A stretch of 64,000 nt of DNA from Dendrobium chrysotoxum. Lineage: Eukaryota > Streptophyta > Magnoliopsida > Asparagales > Orchidaceae. Made by a program: the position numbers and the translations under genes. The notes under the pieces were generated by a model. That model saw only the letters and a program-made list of their open reading frames with translations, did no database searches and had not been told where the DNA came from. The stretch spans positions 32,785,591-32,849,590 of the forward strand of contig CM034300.1 in assembly GCA_019925795.1 (NCBI GenBank), written 5' to 3'. This document shows positions 58,841-64,000 of this stretch, piece after piece; position 1 is the stretch's first letter; every line of letters starts with the position of its first letter.

Positions 58841-58850
58841 TTGAGAAAAG

Positions 58851-60726
58851 ATGATTTAAATTAGTTAATTCAAAGTGCAGTTTAAAAAGTCATGAATGAC
58901 TTTATTTCTTATCACAATTGCTGAGTTATATGAGATATAACTCAACATATGGTGGTAAGATACAAGAATTACTTATGACTTAGAGAAATTTGGATTCTTA
59001 TTACACATGTAAAGCTACAAGGAGATATTATGGCATAACATATGACAACGATATCCAAGAATGATCTTAATCATTTTGAAAGGAGTTTTTCTTTTGAATT
59101 TGAAATTGATGGATCTTCTTCAAATTTTGAAACTCAACATGTTGAGTTTCACTTAATCATGAAAGTTTACAAAATTGACATGAAAATATGAAGAGTTAGG
59201 TTTGACTCTTTTATTCCACCAACTAACATGGGATGAAATATCAAAGCCTAAATATTCTTAGAGGTTTCCGCGCTCATCTCTCTTATTATTTTTCTTTTCT
59301 TTTTGATGTTGGCTACACTCACCATGGAAAAAATGGGTCGAGGGACCAACGAAAGGTGGGTAGTCAAAACTACTGATGTAATAAAATTTCTATAGTTTTT
59401 AAAGATGGAGAGGGGGATTTTCCCCAGTAGACACACCACTTTTTATTTTTAAAAGCATTGTACTTTGGAAAGATTGCAAAGCAATTAAAATTGTAATTTC
59501 TTTGGGAAACTTGAAATTGACTTTTGAATTTTAATTATGAAGTCGAACATACCACTAAAAATGATATACAACCTCGGAAGGCGTAGAAAAAATTTTCTAA
59601 TGGGTTCAAATTCAGAATTATAAATTTCATCCTAAATATCTAGCAAATTTTAGGAAAGAACTATATATAAGCTTGAAGGGCCAAAGTAATATTTGATCAA
59701 ATATTTAGCTATGATAATCAAGATGTGTTAGCATTAATTTCATATCTGAGGTCATAATAACAACTGATATATCTTTCCATGAAAAGAAAGTACCATTTCT
59801 TATTATTTACTTGAATATGATGATGATAATTACATTGATTTTCTTGATTTTCGTAAAGAGATAATTGACTTTTAATTTTATCTAGATCTTAAATCTCCTA
59901 TGAGGGAAAGCCCTCGTAGTTAATTATATCATAAGAAACTTGAGTTTCCTATAAATACTGTCGATTAAAATAATAGTAGAGATTTTAGTTTAAATTTTTT
60001 AGGAGTGATATCAATGGAGTGAGGTTAGAATTCTAATAGGGATTGGATCAAATTTTAAACACTTATGTCTTGAGGCCAAAGGAGAACTATGAGGCATTTT
60101 GGGATTCTAAAATGACTCAAAAATTCCTCAATCTAGGCTACATATTTGGATTTAAATTTTGGATTAGGAAATATTTTAATTTGAGTTATCAATTTATAAG
60201 AATGTTGGAATTATCTTCCTGAAGATGGGGTCTTAGAATTTTGGATCCGCCCAAGATCCTAAGTCTATTTTGGCCACTAAACCATAGTGACCCAAACCTA
60301 ACTAATGTAATATAAATATGGACTTATCCTGACCTAGATTTGAGAGCTAGCTAACCACCTAATGCGTCTAAACTATGAATATGGTCTTTTATGAAAGATG
60401 GGTAAAACTGTTATTTAAGTTTTGAGGAATTTGGGCTGATGTATAGAGAATATCCTAAATGGCCCCTTTACTTATGTAGGGTGATTATGCTTTGATTGCA
60501 ATTAAAATTTTATTGATTTATTTTGTTTCTAATGCAGTGCATGCTAATTGACCTTATATGCAAAACTGATATGAAGCAATTTAAGAAAAGGCTTAGAAAA
60601 TAGATTTTTATCTAGAAATTACACAACATATTCTAGACAGAACTGCAGCTTAATAGGCTAGGTAGTTTGCCACAACCTGTAGGTGGGGAGGTGCCAAACA
60701 TGTAAGAGAAAGTTTAAATATACATG
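58851..60726 (-). other. Upstream region (LTR/UTR) of gypsy copy 2
   Basis: No gene. 59520-60700 is homologous to 35800-37060. Cut on the right by element G. Confidence 0.55.
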
Positions 60727-60731
60727 TATAA

Positions 60732-62590
60732 TGAAAGTTCGTTAGGAATGTTAAGCCCTTATGAACTAGCCCGAGGCTAACCAATAGGGAGTGAATTAAT
60801 AATTTTAAAAATTTGTGAGCAAAAATAATTTAGAAAATATTTTTGAATATTTTAAAAATATTTATAGTTTTGCGATGATGTGCAGATGTTCAACAATGAC
60901 CAAATAATAATCACAATCACACAATCATCAATAAAAAAAATAACTGGGGAAAATAATCAGAAAGAACACACCAGATTTTATAGTGGTTTGGTCAACTTGA
61001 CCTACGTCAACTCCCCGAAGCTTCCCCTATGGGTATTGCACTAACACTAAGTGACTCTTCTTCTGCTCCCACAACAAGGCAGAGAAGCCTGTTCAAAAAC
61101 TCCTTTCTACCAACCCAGTGAGGCAGAGAACATGGACTCCTTTCGCTTCCTCCTGTAGCAGACAGAGAACCTGCACTCCTTTCACTTCCTCTTGAAGAAG
61201 GTAGAGAACCTTGATCTTCTTACAGATGATCCTTCCAAAGATACACCATGGATAAGAGATGACGATCAGAGAAGATGACTCTGATCCTTGCTTGGAGCAA
61301 CCTTTGTGAACACCTCACGAACTCCCCCTCATAAGATCTTCTCTCTCTCTCCCAAGCTCTCTCTCTCTCTCCTTCCCAAGTCTCTGACAGGAAAGGATAG
61401 TGGAAAAAGATCTCAACGATAGAAGATAAGAGATCTTAAATAGTAGGGCTCAAAAATTATCCTAAATTTCAACTGGTCGTCAAAGATCATCCAGGATGAT
61501 CTGTAGATCATCCAGGATGATCTGTAGATCACCCAGGATGATCTGTAGATCATCCAGTATGATCAGTTTAAATCAGACCCTTTTAGCCTGGATGATCTGG
61601 TTTCCTTGGATGATTAGAAGTCTTGTTTGTTCAGATCGTCAAGGATGATTTTATGGTCATCCTGGTCGATTAGTTCAAAATCACAATATCGTCTAGAGGA
61701 TACTTCAGGTCATCAAGTGAAAAGGCTTGACGATCATAAGGAAAAGACTTGATCGTCCAAGATGATATATCTATCATTCTGTATGATTAGTTCAAAAGAG
61801 TCCAATATCATCTAGAGGATACTTCATGGCATAGAGTCAAAAACATGTTGGATGATTCAAAATGACTAGATCATACGGGACCATATTTCTATCGTCCCGT
61901 ATGATTAGTTCAAAATCAAGAATATCGTCCAGAAGATTGTTCAGGTTATCCAGGTGAAATAATCTGAACGGTTAGGATTTCTAATTGATCATCCAATATG
62001 ATCTTACGATCGTCCAGGACGATATGATCGAATCACTCAAATCTTAATTAATTTTCTTAATCACCTGACTAATTTAGGCATGATTGTAATGGATCGTGCA
62101 GGATGATACACATATCATTTGGGATGATTAGACCAAATCTCTAAAAATAAAAACTTGCCTAACTTTATCTGGTGGCTGAGAATTTTTGATTTGAGCATAT
62201 TGTCCTGTACGATAGGTGTATCATCCAGGATGATCTGCTTAATTAGACTGACTTAGCATGGTTGCCCTAATTATGGTTTTTATTTTCAATGGATCATCTA
62301 GGACGATGTGAATATCATCCAGGATGATTTGAACAAAATTTTGAACAGAAACTCTAACTCACTAAAACTCTCCCCCTGAGTGTGTATGTAGAAGGTTACT
62401 TAGCTGGGGGATCCTTAACATTCTATTTTACTCAAGAAAGAGAAAAATTATATTTGAATACACACAGACTTGATCTTGAGCTCACTTGATATGCACTTGA
62501 TCTTACGGACCTGAAAGGTTAGGCACTCAAATAGAAATAGAAATATTTACTATTATCAAAATCATAATCCTTGAATCAAGATTCACAACA
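60732..62590 (-). repeat. 3' LTR of element G
   Basis: 1859 bp, TGTTGTGAAT to CTTTCA on the minus strand. Array at 61486-62328. The promoter-proximal end has four units in strict tandem at 61486, 61507, 61528 and 61549, each separated by CTGTAG or its equal. TATTTAAG is near 61436-61446. Leader hairpin units are at about 61110-61210. Confidence 0.92.
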
Positions 62591-64000
62591 ATCTCCCCCT
62601 TTTTTATTATGGCAAACATTTGTTAGTAATTCCAAATTCTATATATAAATAATAAAGCCATGAAAATCAAGGAGTTCAATTTCTATTGGCCAGGTGAATA
62701 ATATAAGAACACTGAACATCAACAAAACACTGAACATTATTAATTTCACCAGTACAGTAACTACTACAAAATACTAGAACATAAACTACAAACTACTCCC
62801 CCTTTTAACATCTCAAAAAGGGAAAAATATTACAAAAACACACAAAAAAGGAAAAAATCAAAATCAAATCAAATCAAGGAAAAATAGAAACGAGAAAAAA
62901 ACATTAAAAAACTAGAAAATAACATTTTTTTGAATTGATCTGCTCCAGTAAATGAGAAGTTTCCTTAATTTTCAATTCAAAAGCCGATAAGAAGAAAATA
63001 GACAATACTGAAATCCAAAAAAAGTTAAAAATCAATTTTCATAACTCCTACCTCGAACATTTTACAGGTTGAAATTCCTTTCAAACAAAAGTCTAGTTCA
63101 AAAGAAAAGAAATTAGATTCGAAGAGAGATCCTTTTAGATCTCGTTCTAGAAAAAAATCTGATAAAATAGTATTGCAAAGTAAGGAATCAAAAATCATGA
63201 TTTTCAATCTCAAGTTTTTGAAAATATTAAGTGCCGCATTGATTTTTTTAAAATATTTAAAGATCTGAAAGGGAAGAAAGCTTATTTCTTTGTGGGCACA
63301 TTTTGTGCCTCCTTTTCAATTTAATTGGTGCACTTTGCGCATCTTTTGATTTTTGATACACTTTATGTATCTTTCTAATTTTTGGCATCATTGCACATCT
63401 TTTCATTTTTGGCCCATTTTGTGCCCTTTTTTTTTTCTTTTTTTTTTCAAGTTTGCTTCCTTTCATAATTATTAAAGAGTCTCAGTTGTGAAATTACCCT
63501 CCAGACATAAGAGAAGACAAAAACTCACTCTCTATAATAAGGAGAAGTAATTCACAGAACAAAACCATATTACATATAATAAGTGCAATCACGTGATTAA
63601 GAAAAATATAATAATGATTCAAAGCCTTGAGAACACTATTCATATGAGGTAAATTATTGTAAGAAGATAAAATAGATCTCTATTTCAAAAATGAACTTTT
63701 AAATTTTGAAGAAGATTTTTATTCAAAAGAAATAATATACCTTTAATAGAATTAGAGGAAGAGAAACAATCATTAATGTTTCTTCCCTTTAATAGATTCA
63801 GAGGAGTCAATCACTGCTTACAAGCTTCCAAACAAAAAAAAGGCAAAACTCTCAGTCAAAAATCCAGTTTATCAGCAGTAGTGAGCAGTGATCTGATTCT
63901 GAAAGGAATAAGCAGTAAGTAACTAAAAAGAAGAAAAATAAACAATCAAAAATTAGCAAACAAAAATCAGTAGGAAATAACCAAATCTGATAAGTAAATC
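62591..64000 (-). other. Polypurine tract and 3' noncoding region of element G
   Basis: The purine tract on the minus strand is at 62591-62605. Inverted-repeat cluster at about 63293-63490. The sequence matching F up to about 28110 joins directly to that matching F from about 29800, so the array-ORF3 module is absent. Confidence 0.78.

Larger units (their letters stand above)
53820..58850 (-). mobile_element. Ty3/gypsy copy 2 (Tat/Ogre type), ORF1-gag-protease without polymerase
   Basis: Minus strand, in order: a basic ORF1-like region, gag, a zinc-finger-like linker, protease and post-protease linker. It then stops at 53847 where RT should follow and passes into noncoding repeat. The region upstream (59520-60700) matches the upstream region of copy 1. 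Confidence 0.72.
60732..64000 (-). mobile_element. Ty1/copia element G, 3' part (no ORF3)
   Basis: Minus-strand element: 3' LTR, polypurine tract and 3' noncoding region; pol begins just beyond the window. The LTR start resembles that of F, so it belongs to that family. The bases 60727-60731 (TATAA) should be one target duplication. Confidence 0.88.

Noticed and set aside
61486..61563. Regular repeats with spacers could suggest a CRISPR array
   Set aside because: The repeats are 15-bp palindromes with 4-7 base spacers inside plant LTRs. Spacers are far too short, there is no leader and no cas gene.
63420..63450. Poly-T and CT/GA runs (also 2370-2400, 7570-7605, 61350-61372) as functional microsatellites
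   Set aside because: Short simple repeats typical of the leader and 3' noncoding parts of these elements. No further structure was seen.

Overview
The window is a transposable-element nest from a large, AT-rich plant nuclear genome, most likely a flowering plant. I found no convincing host gene, tRNA or rRNA. Almost all of it is LTR retrotransposon: Ty1/copia elements that look like the SIRE/Maximus lineage (LTRs of 1.45-1.86 kb, initiator-tRNA-Met primer sites, a UBN2-type gag, a long pol, and an extra 3' reading frame in some), set into older, decayed Ty3/gypsy sequence of the Tat/Ogre type. I name the copia elements A to H.

Layout. 1-3431: element A (minus, 5' part), inserted in the RT region of B. 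3432-8639: element B (minus, 5' part), inserted in the gag of C. 8640-18385: element C (plus), carrying solo LTR D (10214-11772, target duplication GGATG). 18386-19605 and 31860-38253: old gypsy copy 1, split by the complete element F (plus, 19611-31854, duplication TAATA). 38254-47943: the complete, youngest-looking element E (minus, duplication GAAGG). 47949-50968: AT-rich noncoding repeat with degenerate tandem units. 50974-52421: solo LTR H (plus, duplication CCTTC). 52427-60726: gypsy copy 2, with gag and protease but no polymerase. 60732-64000: the 3' part of element G (minus).

How the copia elements seem to work. Three linked features recur. (1) In B, C, E and F a perfect plant 5' splice site in late gag and a TAG acceptor just before the protease bracket a 677-722 bp segment. 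Gag ends at conserved stops inside the segment, and the pol frame opens exactly at the acceptor, so removing the segment gives an in-frame Gag-Pol. The unspliced RNA would give a longer Gag with a coiled coil and a second zinc knuckle. (2) The U3 of every LTR, upstream of the TATA box, carries arrays of 15-bp palindromes (type ATCGTCCNGGACGAT). They are mostly paired with a 6-bp spacer, a pitch of 21 bp or two helical turns. (3) In C and F a second array of the same palindromes, in the same family-specific version, lies inside the element just upstream of a TATAAAT box. That box is 77-79 bp before the start codon of a third reading frame (ORF3) of unknown function. E and G lack the whole array-promoter-ORF3 module.

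Splice use, promoter activity and ORF3 function are predictions from sequence. The element boundaries, target duplications, palindrome arrays and reading frames were read directly by eye. No alignments or searches were run.
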